A DNA stretch of 35,997 nt from Bacillota bacterium (GCA_023416275.1 JAEZIB010000068.1:1-35997), one strand, 5' to 3'. Counted from the first letter of the stretch, positions 16,939 to 26,143 are shown. Translations and numbers: made by a program. The notes: generated by a model not told the origin, from the letters alone.

Positions 16939-18159
16939 ATGGTTAATGTAATCGGACTTGGCTACATAGGGCTACCTACGGCATTAATGTTAGCGACGCA
17001 TAATGTTGAGGTGGTTGGAACTGACTATAATGAAGAGCTTGTCGCTCAACTGAATGCAGGAGAAATAACCTTTGAAGAGGAAGGTCTTTATGATTTATTT
17101 GCTAAGGCTACTTCAAAAGGGATAAAATTTTCTACCCAATATATATCTACTTATATATATATTGTTGCAGTACCTACGCCTTACGACAAAATTAGTAAAA
17201 AAATAGATGCTTGCTATGTTATACAAGCTGTAAAAAATGTAATGGAAGTTTGCCCAAAAGGAGCAACTGTAATTATTGAATCTACTGTTTCACCAGGAAC
17301 AATTGACAAATTTGTACGCCCAATTGTAGAGGCTAATGGCTTTGTAATTGGTGAAGATATTCATCTTGTTCATGCACCTGAGCGTATTATCCCAGGGAAT
17401 ATGGTGTATGAATTAAAGCATAATTCTAGAACTATAGGTTCAGATAATATAGTAATAGGAGAAAAGGTGAAGGAACTCTATTCTTCTTTCTGCGAAGGCG
17501 AAATTGTTGTTACTGATATCAGAACTGCTGAAATGACAAAAGTTGTTGAGAATACATTCCGCGATATTAATATTGCATATGCGAATGAGCTTGCTAAAAT
17601 ATGCCATAGTGATAATATGGATGTATATGAAATAATACGTATTGCAAATAAGCACCCGCGTGTTAATATTCTTTCTCCTGGTCCTGGTGTTGGCGGGCAC
17701 TGCATTTCGGTAGATCCGTGGTTTTTAGTAGGTGATTATCCTGGATTGGCTAATATTATTCTTGCAGCAAGAAAAATTAATGATTCCATGCCTGAATATG
17801 TACTTGAGAGAATTCACGATATTATGAAGGAGAAGGGAATAAAGGATGTTTCTCGTGTAGGTCTATATGGACTTACCTATAAAGAAGATGTTGACGATGT
17901 GCGTGAAAGTCCAACACTACAGATGCTTGGATGCATGGAGAGACATCTTGCATGTGGTGTCAAGGTTTATGACCCTTGGGTTAAGAAGAATATTGTTGAA
18001 AATCAGTACCATGATTTTGATGAATTCTTGGATAATGTTGATATAGTAGTTATTTTAGTTGCTCATAGTGAAATCAAAGGAAATATGGACAAGCTTAAGG
18101 GAAAGATCATTCTTGACACAAGAAACATTTGTGAGCTTGAGGGGAGATACAGACTTTAA
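16939..18159 (+). CDS. wecC: UDP-N-acetyl-D-mannosamine dehydrogenase (WecC-like)
   Basis: A 406-residue cytosolic enzyme that oxidises UDP-ManNAc to UDP-ManNAcA with two NAD+ in a double oxidation. The NAD fold opens with VIGLGYIGLPTALMLA. The central helix carries TAEMTKVVENTFRDINIAYA. The catalytic cysteine is C255 in GPGVGGHCISVDPWF, the WecC-type form rather than the UDP-glucose dehydrogenase form. The C-terminal domain has GLTYKEDVDDVRESP. The ribosome site is AAAGGGAT (16928-16935). The TAA overlaps the next ATG by one base. No UDP-GlcNAc 2-epimerase gene (WecB/MnaA) is in the window; it must lie elsewhere. Confidence 0.9.
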   Translation: MVNVIGLGYIGLPTALMLATHNVEVVGTDYNEELVAQLNAGEITFEEEGLYDLFAKATSKGIKFSTQYISTYIYIVAVPTPYDKISKKIDACYVIQAVKNVMEVCPKGATVIIESTVSPGTIDKFVRPIVEANGFVIGEDIHLVHAPERIIPGNMVYELKHNSRTIGSDNIVIGEKVKELYSSFCEGEIVVTDIRTAEMTKVVENTFRDINIAYANELAKICHSDNMDVYEIIRIANKHPRVNILSPGPGVGGHCISVDPWFLVGDYPGLANIILAARKINDSMPEYVLERIHDIMKEKGIKDVSRVGLYGLTYKEDVDDVRESPTLQMLGCMERHLACGVKVYDPWVKKNIVENQYHDFDEFLDNVDIVVILVAHSEIKGNMDKLKGKIILDTRNICELEGRYRL

Positions 18160-18614
18160 TGAATGCTATAGGTCTATATAAATTAGGTCATTGGTGCTAT
18201 AAAAAAAGAGTTCCGATTATTCCCCAAATTACAAAGGGACTAATATTTGTGCTGTTTAATTCAGTAGTACCATATTCGGCTGAAATTGGCGATGGAAGCC
18301 GATTTGCTTATGGCGGCATTGGTGTTGTTGTACATAGCAGAGCTATTATCGGAGAGCGTGTAATGATTGGACAGGGTGTTACAATTGGAAGATCACTTGA
18401 CCCTGAAGAAATACCTACAATTGGTGATGATGTATATATTTCTGCTGGTTCAAGAGTAATTGGGAAAATTAAGGTAGGTAACAATGTAATTATTGGAGCA
18501 AATTCTGTTGTTAACAAGGACGTTCCAGATAATTGTATTGTGGCAGGAGTACCGGCAAAAATTATTAGAAATATTGATACAGATATATGGTCTTTGTTGA
18601 AGAATATTTTTTAG
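18159..18614 (+). CDS. Hexapeptide-repeat O-acetyltransferase (serine acetyltransferase-like)
   Basis: A 151-residue left-handed beta-helix acyltransferase. It starts with MNAIGLYKLGHWCYKKRVP, typical of the WcaB/EpsH-like branch of CysE relatives. The hexapeptide repeats run VVVHSRAIIGERVMIGQGVTIG through VGNNVIIGANSVVNKDVPD, and it ends with the common VAGVPAKII. It most likely acetylates a sugar of the repeat unit using acetyl-CoA. CysE proper is usually longer and has an N-terminal helical domain, so cysteine synthesis is unlikely. It is translationally coupled to the WecC-like gene. Confidence 0.87.
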   Translation: MNAIGLYKLGHWCYKKRVPIIPQITKGLIFVLFNSVVPYSAEIGDGSRFAYGGIGVVVHSRAIIGERVMIGQGVTIGRSLDPEEIPTIGDDVYISAGSRVIGKIKVGNNVIIGANSVVNKDVPDNCIVAGVPAKIIRNIDTDIWSLLKNIF

Positions 18615-18625
18615 GAGTGATAAGA

Positions 18626-19756
18626 TTGAAAACGGTTGTATTTTTATTATCACATGTCCCAAATCCTCGTATGAATAAGAGAATTAATGTTGCGAAAGCA
18701 ACTGGGACTACGGCATTAATATGCGTGAGAAGGAAATCTGCAAACATATGGGAGCCTTATCATTTAGATATTGAAAATACAATATTTGATATGGATATGC
18801 CTGACTCAAGCAATATATTGTATAGAATTAAATATTCAATTTTATATGCTGTCAAAGCAATAAAGAAGTTACGTACAAAGCGTCCTTCATGCATTTATAC
18901 TGAGGGTTTGGATTCGTTGCTAATTTCAATATTATATGCATTTTTTAATGGTACTAAAATTATCTATGAGGTTGCGGACTTGCGCAAAGTATTTATTGAG
19001 GAAGCAACAACAACTATACAGTCATTTAAAAATAATGTTGTTAAATTTATTGAAAAGGTACTATTGAAAAAAGTTCAACTTGTTGTATTAACCTCGGACA
19101 TGTTTTATGAGAATCATTATAAAAACTTAATTTCTAAAGATAAAGTTTTATTCATTCCGAATATGCCGGATTTATCTGCTTTTAAGTCTTACATTCATAA
19201 AGATAATGGTAGCTTTACAGTTGGCTTTATTGGAGGAATTAGATATTTAAAACAAATGAAGATGTTGGTTGACGCTGCAGAATCACAAGACCTTAGTATA
19301 TTATTTGCGGGAGCAGGTGGAACTCACGATGAATATATAGATATAAAGAATTACTGTAGTGAAAAGTACTTTGTTGATTTTTTTGGGAAATATAATTATA
19401 ATAACGATATTGCACAATTATACGGTAGCGTGGATTGCGTGTATGCAGTATACGATGCAGATAATGCAAATGTCAGAATTGCTTTGCCCAATAAACTATA
19501 TGAGTCCATCTACTGTGAGCTTCCAATTATTGTTGCAAAGGGGACATATCTCGCTGAGCTTGTTGAGAAATGGGGAGTAGGGGTTGCTGTTAGTCATACT
19601 GATGTAAGTGAATTGGAAAAAGCGTTACATAGATTATCAACAGATAAAGAATATTATGAGTCTGTTGTTGGAAACTGTAGATTGCACAAAGCAGATATAG
19701 ACATTGAAACATATAATCAAAAGCTATTAAAGCAAATGATTGAATTGATACACTGA
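18626..19756 (+). CDS. GT4-type glycosyltransferase
   Basis: A 376-residue GT-B glycosyltransferase. N-terminal features are VVFLLSHVPNPRMNKRINV and IIYEVADLRKVFI. The donor half has FTVGFIGGIRYLKQMKMLV, LSILFAGAGG, and NKLYESIYCELPIIVAKG in place of the usual E-x7-E loop. The start is TTG at 18626: AGGAGTGA (18613-18620) is 5 bases before it, while an in-frame ATG at 18587 lies inside the previous gene without a ribosome site. The gap to the acetyltransferase is 11 bases, so the genes are co-transcribed. Sugar specificity is unknown. Confidence 0.85.
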   Translation: MKTVVFLLSHVPNPRMNKRINVAKATGTTALICVRRKSANIWEPYHLDIENTIFDMDMPDSSNILYRIKYSILYAVKAIKKLRTKRPSCIYTEGLDSLLISILYAFFNGTKIIYEVADLRKVFIEEATTTIQSFKNNVVKFIEKVLLKKVQLVVLTSDMFYENHYKNLISKDKVLFIPNMPDLSAFKSYIHKDNGSFTVGFIGGIRYLKQMKMLVDAAESQDLSILFAGAGGTHDEYIDIKNYCSEKYFVDFFGKYNYNNDIAQLYGSVDCVYAVYDADNANVRIALPNKLYESIYCELPIIVAKGTYLAELVEKWGVGVAVSHTDVSELEKALHRLSTDKEYYESVVGNCRLHKADIDIETYNQKLLKQMIELIH

Positions 19757-19776
19757 AGGGATATACGGCCAAGAAT

Positions 19777-20016
19777 ATGGAAGAAATTAGTAATAATGTA
19801 AAGCGAACAAAAAAAATAAATATTATATTGATTTTAGGCGTATTGGCTTTCAGAATTTCTCTTGATTATGCGTATAAGAATATGATATGCGTGTTATACC
19901 AAAATTATAAATTTGGAGGGGATAGGTGCTTTGAAGTCTGGTTAGGGGGTGATGTTTTTGCCATTGCTTGGCGGAATTCTAGCGTTGGTACTAATGTTGG
20001 CTATTTTGCTTTTTGA
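19777..20016 (+). pseudogene. N-terminal part of frameshifted Wzy polymerase
   Basis: This reading frame encodes a basic start and a first membrane helix (KKINIILILGVLAFRISLDY) and then YAYKNMICVLYQNY, the expected beginning of a repeat-unit polymerase. It leaves the coding frame at the run of five G at 19945-19949 and stops at 20014-20016. With four G's it would read straight into the polymerase body at 19952, giving one protein of 491 residues (19777-21253). A sequencing indel, a recent mutation or slippage-based switching could explain it. The residues after 19949 in this frame are junk. Confidence 0.6.
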
Positions 20017-21253
20017 ATTCAAAAGACGATCAACATCAATGTTTCTATGGGTCAGTATAATTGCTTTCTTTGGAATATCACATCTTGGTGCATGCATAAA
20101 TTTATCGTATGAAAACCGCATTCTCAATGAAGTGACTGCTTTTTCTGTTTTATTTTGTATTTTTTATATACTTGTACGTTTTATTTGTAGCAGGATTAAA
20201 GGTTTACACATTAATATCTCATATAATGAATTTTCAAACGGTTTCTCTAAGCAGGATGAGAGTATTTGCAAATTGTTTTTCTTTATGCTTATTTTAAGCA
20301 CGCTAATGTATTTTTTCAATTTGTTATCACATGCGGGGAGCATTAGTTCTATTTCGAAAAGTGCTGTTTACGAGAATAGAAGCGGTTCTAATTTAATATT
20401 GATAGTTAGCTATTTATGGACTGCCAGTTCGCCTGTTATGTTTTTATATATGATAAAGCGTAAAATGAAATATAGCATTGTTTGTGCCGCTTGCATCCTT
20501 ATAGTAAGTGTAGTTACATTTACCAGGACTTATCTTGTAGTACTCTTTATAGTTATTACTTTATATTATTTATATAATGGAAAAATTCGATTTAGAAAAA
20601 TCTTTATTTTGGGTTGCATAGTGTGCATTGGAATATATTCTATGTATCTTTTAAGAGGATTTCGTTATTTTTATAGTTTTTCAGATTTAGGTACCATTTC
20701 ATTTTTTGATATACACAATAAATCTATGTGGCTGTTAAATCAGAAGAGTGGGGATATATATTTAAGTGATTATTTTTACAAGCTAGTAAATATTCAAAAC
20801 AATTACCCGGGTCTAGGTACTGGGGCTGGTTATATTCGATTACTGCTATTACCAATTCCATCATCTTTAAGCTTTGGACTTAAACCACAGGATATTTGTA
20901 TAACTTTGGGGGAGTTATTTGGTAGCGGAATAGTATCATCTGTAAATTTTACAGTTACACCGACACTATTTGGGGATTGCTATGCAAATTTCGGATTCTA
21001 TGGGTTCATCATGGGTGGAGTATGGGCAATTATCGTCAGTTTATTGGATCGTGTGGGCTATAGAAAAAGCAATGCAATAAAGGGACTAAGTATTGTCTTA
21101 ATCAGCAGTGCTTATATTAATATTGGACGTGGAACTATCTATAATGCAATGGCGGGTATTTTTTATTCGTTGATTATATATGGAATTGCAATAATACTTA
21201 CAAAGTCGAGCCTTAGAATACGTTTCAAATTTAATGCAAAGCAGGGGAGATGA
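19952..21253 (+). CDS. wzy: Oligosaccharide repeat-unit polymerase (Wzy-like), body of frameshifted gene
   Basis: 433 residues in this frame, with about ten membrane helices (FLPLLGGILALVLMLAILLF, FFMLILSTLMYFFNL, VVLFIVITLYYLY), a hydrophilic extracellular loop near the C-terminal third, and the motif TPTLFGDCYANFGFYGFIMG typical of Wzy-like O-antigen polymerases (compare PGLGTGAGYIR). It would link repeat units flipped by the neighbouring Wzx. No properly spaced ribosome site precedes ATG 19952 (the GGGGGTG abuts it), and the missing first helix is encoded upstream in another frame, so the natural gene probably starts at 19777. Whether functional protein is made depends on the G-run at 19945-19949. 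It overlaps nothing and is 22 bases before wzx. Confidence 0.75.
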   Translation: MFLPLLGGILALVLMLAILLFEFKRRSTSMFLWVSIIAFFGISHLGACINLSYENRILNEVTAFSVLFCIFYILVRFICSRIKGLHINISYNEFSNGFSKQDESICKLFFFMLILSTLMYFFNLLSHAGSISSISKSAVYENRSGSNLILIVSYLWTASSPVMFLYMIKRKMKYSIVCAACILIVSVVTFTRTYLVVLFIVITLYYLYNGKIRFRKIFILGCIVCIGIYSMYLLRGFRYFYSFSDLGTISFFDIHNKSMWLLNQKSGDIYLSDYFYKLVNIQNNYPGLGTGAGYIRLLLLPIPSSLSFGLKPQDICITLGELFGSGIVSSVNFTVTPTLFGDCYANFGFYGFIMGGVWAIIVSLLDRVGYRKSNAIKGLSIVLISSAYINIGRGTIYNAMAGIFYSLIIYGIAIILTKSSLRIRFKFNAKQGR

Positions 21254-21275
21254 AACTAGTATAAGGATTCAATAT

Positions 21276-22514
21276 ATGAAAAGGGAATTTATGATGCAGA
21301 ATAAAAAGAGTATCAAAGAATATATCGGCTTTGGGACAAATGTTGTTTTAAATATGTTTGGTAGTGCACTTCCAATTGCAATACTCCAACTATTTGTTTT
21401 ACCAACGATTGCATCAAAGACGGGTAGTCTTGCATACGGACAAATCATAGCTATGATAGGTCTCTTATCATTGGGATCAGAACCATTTGGTTCTGCATTG
21501 AATAATTCAAGATTGCTGATGGAGAACAAATATAATGAAAGACGGATTAAGGGAGACTTCAATTATTTAATTGTGCTTGCAGTACCCATAAGTATACTTC
21601 TTGTTGTATTTGCTTGTATCTTTTATGTGGGGGAGATTGGATTTTTTACAATTGTCTCTGCAGCAATTATTTCAACAACTATATTGTTGCAAAAGTATTA
21701 CATGGTACATTTCCGCATTTGCTTAGATTATAAGATGGTACTAGTTAATAGTATAGTGCTATGTTCTGGGTATTTAATAGGATTGTTTTTGTTTTTGAAA
21801 GGTGGAAGTTATATATTAGTCTATTTGTTCGGTGGGGCACTAAGCCTAGTTAATACATTATGGAGGAACCCACTTTTAAAAGAACCAGCAAAGAAGACAG
21901 CATTATTTAATGAGACTGCGAGATGCGGTGGAACTCTTCTATTTGTAGAGTTTTCAAATTCATTTATTAAGTATGCAGACCGCTTACTACTTTATCCGTT
22001 TCTAGGGGGTACAGCTGTTTCAATTTACTACAGTGCTACTGTGATTTCAAAAATAATTAATTTGACTGTGGCACCGATAAGTACGGTTATACTTTCATAT
22101 TTTTCAAGAATGAAAACGATGACAAAACGTATGTTTTGTAGAATGCTTGTTTTTACAGCAGTGGTAGGTGTAGCAGGCTACTTTGTTTGCATAGTTATTT
22201 CACGTCCAACTTTACAATTGTTGTATCCAAACTGGTTTGCAGAATCATTTGCTTTAGTTGGAGTAACAACGGCAACTGCTGTGGTGGATGCAATCAGCTC
22301 TGTGATTAGACCAGCAGTACTAAAGTTTCGCAATGTTAAGTGGCAATTTTTGTTAGGAGGTTCAAACTTAGTATTGTATACTTCGTTAGCTTATGTATGT
22401 TATCTGCTTGGTGGAATACGAGGGTTTTGTTTTGGACTACTAATTAATTCAATAATACAATTAATAATGAGAGTTATAATATTTCTAAGACAGCCAAGAC
22501 AGCATGAATTATAG
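21276..22514 (+). CDS. wzx: Polysaccharide flippase (Wzx/MATE-like)
   Basis: A 412-residue membrane protein with about 12 helices, from FGTNVVLNMFGSALPIAILQLFV to a final GGIRGFCFGLLINSIIQLIM. It would flip undecaprenyl-linked repeat units to the outer face. The family-typical arginine/aspartate in a helix (SFIKYADRLLLYPFLGG) and the long charged cytoplasmic loops are present. ATG 21276 is preferred because TAAGGAT (21262-21268) is 7 bases before it; ATG 21234 overlaps the polymerase, and 21291 is another option. It follows the Wzy-like gene directly, completing a Wzx/Wzy pair. Confidence 0.85.
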   Translation: MKREFMMQNKKSIKEYIGFGTNVVLNMFGSALPIAILQLFVLPTIASKTGSLAYGQIIAMIGLLSLGSEPFGSALNNSRLLMENKYNERRIKGDFNYLIVLAVPISILLVVFACIFYVGEIGFFTIVSAAIISTTILLQKYYMVHFRICLDYKMVLVNSIVLCSGYLIGLFLFLKGGSYILVYLFGGALSLVNTLWRNPLLKEPAKKTALFNETARCGGTLLFVEFSNSFIKYADRLLLYPFLGGTAVSIYYSATVISKIINLTVAPISTVILSYFSRMKTMTKRMFCRMLVFTAVVGVAGYFVCIVISRPTLQLLYPNWFAESFALVGVTTATAVVDAISSVIRPAVLKFRNVKWQFLLGGSNLVLYTSLAYVCYLLGGIRGFCFGLLINSIIQLIMRVIIFLRQPRQHEL

Positions 22515-22744
22515 GATTATTTACATGATAGCTGCTCGGAAGATGAAATTTATTGGGTATATGCTAAAGACACACTTGAAGAAACTGATTGTTTTTAAAT
22601 AATAAAAACTGACGGAGGTGAGATTTGAAAGAGGTTTGTGAAAACTACTATACAGAAACAACATAATCAAGATGCTACCTTCTAGACAGGTGGGATAAAA
22701 TGGGATGATAGGATTATTGGCAGCACTACATTTTAAAGAATTGA
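22515..22744 (+). other. Gap with two tiny reading frames and possible leader
   Basis: Two short frames can be read. The first is 22525-22602 (25 residues, basic, starting MIAARKMKFIGYM). The second is 22625-22666, a TTG start after an excellent GGAGGTGA (22616-22623) encoding only 13 residues (KEVCENYYTETT after the start). The strong ribosome site with so short a frame could be a leader peptide before the wzz gene or the remnant of a lost gene. No clear promoter or terminator is seen. Confidence 0.3.
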
Positions 22745-23788
22745 GTGAGTGAAGGGAATGAATATATTAATATGAATGAGAATCAAAATAATGTGCAAAA
22801 TTATGAATATGAAATTGATTTAAGAGAACTCTTTGCAGTTTTATGGAAAAAGAAAATTATGATAATTAGCTTTTCGCTAGTTAGTGCTATTTTAGCTGGC
22901 TTGATTAGTATATTTGTAATTACTCCTGTATATAATACCGATTTAAAGATAGATGTTAACATACCTGAGACATACATTACGAAATATGGTGAATACAGAT
23001 TACCTACCTCAACTAATGAGCAGTACTTAAGGCTGATTACAAGTAATGATGTTATTTTAAATACTATGAAGAATATGGGGTATGAGCGCGGAATAGATAT
23101 CACTATTTCAGGTTTAAAGGAAAAGATATCTTTAGGAGACGCACTGGCTAAAAGTTCTGCACAAAATGTCTTTGATGTAAAAGTGTCTGAAAAAAGTCCT
23201 GAAGAATCTTTGAAATTTGCTAAAACACTATATAATAACTATATAGAATATGTGGATATGCTGACTAGAGAAAGGGCTGTAAGCTATTATTATGATAGTT
23301 TTAGTGCTAATTTAAAAGGACAAGAGACTTTATTAGAAAGCACCAAGCAAATTTTAAAGAAAAATGAAGAAGTACTTGCAAAAACCCCCGAAACTATTAA
23401 TCAGAGCAGCTTGACTAACACAGGCAAGAATATTGTTATAGAAAATATTATTAATCCTGCATATTCAAGACTACAAGAAGGCATAGTGGCAAACAGGCAA
23501 CTAATAATTACGACAGAAGATAATATAAGAGTTTTAAAACAAAACTTAGAGGAACTTAATAAAGAAAAAAAGATCATAGATAGATATTATGAAACAGGAA
23601 TATCTGAAGGACAGAGTAGTATAATAAATATTGCAAAAACAAGCATTCATTTATTATCAACTCCTGTTGCTCCAATTAATAAAACTAGTCCCAATAACGC
23701 ACTTAGCATTTTTATTGGCTTAGTTTTTGGTGGTTTGCTAGCTATTGGAATAGTTATGATTAATGAGTATTTGGCGAAAAAAGAATAA
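22745..23788 (+). CDS. wzz: Chain-length determinant protein (Wzz family)
   Basis: A 347-residue inner-membrane protein controlling polysaccharide length. A cytoplasmic N-terminus leads into EIDLRELFAVLWKKK and the first helix (~35-57, IMIISFSLVSAILAGLISIF). A long extracytoplasmic helical region follows, then a proline-rich stretch (LLSTPVAPINKTSPNNAL) and a second helix (SIFIGLVFGGLLAIGIVMI). There is no attached tyrosine kinase domain. The GTG start at 22745 has only a weak ribosome site; ATG 22772 is possible, with AAGGGA about 15 bases before it. It is followed by a strong terminator, closing this block. Confidence 0.88.
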   Translation: MSEGNEYINMNENQNNVQNYEYEIDLRELFAVLWKKKIMIISFSLVSAILAGLISIFVITPVYNTDLKIDVNIPETYITKYGEYRLPTSTNEQYLRLITSNDVILNTMKNMGYERGIDITISGLKEKISLGDALAKSSAQNVFDVKVSEKSPEESLKFAKTLYNNYIEYVDMLTRERAVSYYYDSFSANLKGQETLLESTKQILKKNEEVLAKTPETINQSSLTNTGKNIVIENIINPAYSRLQEGIVANRQLIITTEDNIRVLKQNLEELNKEKKIIDRYYETGISEGQSSIINIAKTSIHLLSTPVAPINKTSPNNALSIFIGLVFGGLLAIGIVMINEYLAKKE

Positions 23789-23876
23789 TATAGTTATGAT
23801 AAAAAATGCTCGGTCGTTATATGTGAAGGTTAATACAATAATTGCTACGACATACAGTTGGTAATGGGATGTTTTT

Positions 23877-23913
23877 AAAAAGGTTTGAGTTTTTGTAACT
23901 CAAGCCTTTTTTT
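23877..23913 (+). terminator. Intrinsic terminator after wzz
   Basis: AGGTTTGAGTT (23881-23891) pairs with AACTCAAGCCT (23897-23907, one G-T pair) around a TTTGT loop, followed by a run of T to 23913 and preceded by a matching A run. Confidence 0.9.
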
Positions 23914-23919
23914 GGAGGC

Positions 23920-23948
23920 TTCACTAAAGTCTGATTTGCTGATATAAT
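23920..23948 (+). promoter_or_regulatory. Probable promoter of the capD-like gene
   Basis: TTCACT (23920-23925), a 17-base spacer and perfect TATAAT (23943-23948) lie immediately after the terminator, so the dehydratase gene is transcribed separately from the wzx/wzy block. Confidence 0.6.
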
Positions 23949-23994
23949 GATATAGGTTGACTAAAGCTTAAATAAAGGAGGAAATAATCACAAT

Positions 23995-25833
23995 ATGAAA
24001 TATAAAATAAGAGCTCTTTCTTTATTAATTTTTGATATTATTCTTATAAATGCATCTCTTTTATTGGCGTATTATTTGAGACTAGATGATATTTTTATAA
24101 ATACAGATTACACACACTTTGTGAATGAGATTCCAAAACTAATTATTATTTCCGCTGTTGTTAAGCTGTCTACATTTATCTTCTTTAAGTTATATAATAG
24201 CCTTTGGAAATATGCTGGTGCATACGAACTGTCAAGAATTATTTTAGCCTCGCTGGTGAGTAACAGCTTTATGATGGGCTATGTATTTCTTACAAGGACG
24301 CCTATACCGAGAAGTATATTTATAATTACTTTTTTTGTAGATTGCTTCTTTATTAGTGCCATTAGGTTTGGTTATCGTTTATTTAGACGTTATTTTAGAG
24401 GAGATATTCTTCTTGTAAAGAGTACTAAAAGAGTAATGCTTATTGGTGCAGGAGATGCAGGTGCAGCATTGATTAACGAGTATAACATGCATCCTGAGCT
24501 AAAGAGTACACCTATTGCTATAATTGATGATAATCAAGGAAAACAGAACAAAAAACTCAGTGGAGTTCCCATTTTAGGAACAAGGGATGATATCGTAAGA
24601 GTTGCAGAAGATAAACTAATTGATGAAATTGTAATTACCATGCCATCTGCGTCACCAAAAACTATAAATGAGATATATACCATTTGTTCTAATACAAAAT
24701 GCAAAGTAAAAATATTACCATCACTTTCGCAACTTATAGATGAAACTGTTTCTGTGCAAAAGATTCGAGATGTTAATATTGAGGACTTGCTAGGCAGAGA
24801 TGCCATAAAGCTTGACAATAATGAGATAGGTGGTCTTATTAAAAATAATGTCGTTTTGGTCACTGGTGGGGGTGGTTCAATTGGTTCTGAATTATGCAGA
24901 CAGATTGCCACGTTTTCACCTAATAGATTAATTATATTAGATAACTATGAAAATAATGCGTATGATATTCAGAACGAATTGCTAACTAATTATCCCCATT
25001 TAAAGCTCAATACAATTATTGCTAATGTCAGAGAAAAAGGCAGGCTTGAAAATATTTTTAGAACCTATAGGCCAGATATAGTATTTCATGCAGCAGCCCA
25101 CAAGCATGTTCCTTTGATGGAAGCTAATCCTACGGAGGCTATAAAAAATAATGTTTTCGGAACTCTAAATGTTGTTGAATGTGCTGATAAATACAAAGCC
25201 AAGCGTTTTGTTATGATCTCTACTGACAAGGCAGTAAACCCTACAAATATTATGGGTGCTACAAAGAGAGTAGCTGAGATGATTATTCAAGCATTTGCAA
25301 AACAAAGTAAAACAGAGTTTGTAGCTGTTAGGTTTGGAAATGTATTAGGGAGTAATGGAAGTGTTATACCATTGTTCAAAAGGCAAATAGAACAAGGAGG
25401 GCCTGTTACAGTAACTCACCCTGAAATTATAAGGTATTTTATGACCATACCTGAGGCAGTACAGCTTGTTTTACAGGCTGGTGCAATGGCTGAGGGGGGA
25501 GAAATATTTGTTCTGGATATGGGCGAGCCTGTCAAAATATATGACTTGGCCAGAAATCTGATAAAGCTATCAGGGTTTGAGCCGGACATTGATATTAAGA
25601 TTGAGTTTACTGGGCTACGACCCGGAGAGAAATTGTACGAAGAGCTGCTGCTTGCTGAGGAAGGTGTACAGGCTACAAAGAATGACAAGATTTATGTAGC
25701 ACAACCTTTGCATAGTGACATGGCTATCTTAATGCGTGAAATTGAATGTTTGAAGGAAGTTATGATAAAGAATACGGATGAGGTAATTGATTATATGAAG
25801 GTTATTGTACCTAATTATAAACAGAGTTCTTAG
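23995..25833 (+). CDS. Membrane-bound UDP-GlcNAc 4,6-dehydratase family (CapD/WbpM/PglF)
   Basis: A 612-residue protein of the long form. Four membrane helices lie at ~5-140, then a CoA-binding-like Rossmann domain (~143-260, VMLIGAGDAGAALINEY), then the catalytic SDR domain (~285-600) with VTGGGGSIGSELCRQ, IVFHAAAHKHVPLMEA and MISTDKAVNPTNIMGATKR. The Tyr of the usual Tyr-x3-Lys is replaced (MGATK), as in WbpM and PglF. It converts UDP-GlcNAc to UDP-4-keto-6-deoxy-GlcNAc, the precursor of QuiNAc, FucNAc or bacillosamine. AAAGGAGG (23974-23981) precedes the ATG by 13 bases. It has its own promoter and probable terminator. It may feed the PglC-like enzyme of the locus. Confidence 0.9.
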   Translation: MKYKIRALSLLIFDIILINASLLLAYYLRLDDIFINTDYTHFVNEIPKLIIISAVVKLSTFIFFKLYNSLWKYAGAYELSRIILASLVSNSFMMGYVFLTRTPIPRSIFIITFFVDCFFISAIRFGYRLFRRYFRGDILLVKSTKRVMLIGAGDAGAALINEYNMHPELKSTPIAIIDDNQGKQNKKLSGVPILGTRDDIVRVAEDKLIDEIVITMPSASPKTINEIYTICSNTKCKVKILPSLSQLIDETVSVQKIRDVNIEDLLGRDAIKLDNNEIGGLIKNNVVLVTGGGGSIGSELCRQIATFSPNRLIILDNYENNAYDIQNELLTNYPHLKLNTIIANVREKGRLENIFRTYRPDIVFHAAAHKHVPLMEANPTEAIKNNVFGTLNVVECADKYKAKRFVMISTDKAVNPTNIMGATKRVAEMIIQAFAKQSKTEFVAVRFGNVLGSNGSVIPLFKRQIEQGGPVTVTHPEIIRYFMTIPEAVQLVLQAGAMAEGGEIFVLDMGEPVKIYDLARNLIKLSGFEPDIDIKIEFTGLRPGEKLYEELLLAEEGVQATKNDKIYVAQPLHSDMAILMREIECLKEVMIKNTDEVIDYMKVIVPNYKQSS

Positions 25834-25939
25834 GATTGAGATGTAATAATTAAATTACAGCTAAAGGCCAATTTCATTTATAGTCAAGAAGCGACAGCTA
25901 ATAAAGCTTAAGATACTATTACTAGTATGTATGGTTATG

Positions 25940-25976
25940 CTCTATATAAAATAGATGATTTATATAGATAGTTTTT
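25940..25976 (+). terminator. Probable AT-rich terminator after the capD-like gene
   Basis: TCTATATAAA (25941-25950) pairs with TTTATATAGA (25959-25968) around an 8-base loop. After a few bases comes TTTTT (25972-25976). The stem is long but weak because it is nearly all A-T. Confidence 0.5.
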
Positions 25977-26041
25977 ATGTTACAATGAGAGTTATATAAA
26001 GCATAATTATTATGAATTTTTGTTAAGCTAAAAATAATGGA

Positions 26042-26143
26042 CTCAACTTTCCTAGTTAAAGTTGTGGATGTGGGAGATTTACCAATGGGAAGTTGAGCGA
26101 TTGAATCATATTACAAAAGTTACTAATAAATTTGCAACTTTTT
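26042..26143 (+). other. Element with competing CAACTTT/AAAGTTG helices upstream of walR
   Basis: CTCAACTTTCC (26042-26052) can form an 11-bp stem with GGGAAGTTGAG (26087-26097). Alternatively, CAACTTT (26044-26050) pairs with AAAGTTG (26058-26064). Farther on, AAAAGTT (26115-26121) pairs with AACTTTT (26136-26142), a terminator-like hairpin. The recurrence of one motif and its complement in a gap without a gene suggests a small RNA or regulatory leader. I see no clear promoter in front of it, so the evidence is structural only. Confidence 0.35.

Noticed and set aside
24534..24911. Minus-strand open frame inside the capD-like gene
   Set aside because: Shadow of a well-conserved coding region, with serine/proline-rich nonsense sequence. 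The same judgement applies to 25416-25688.
25978..25996. Possible WalR box upstream of walR (TGTTAC)
   Set aside because: The first half-site fits, but the second, 11 bases on, does not.
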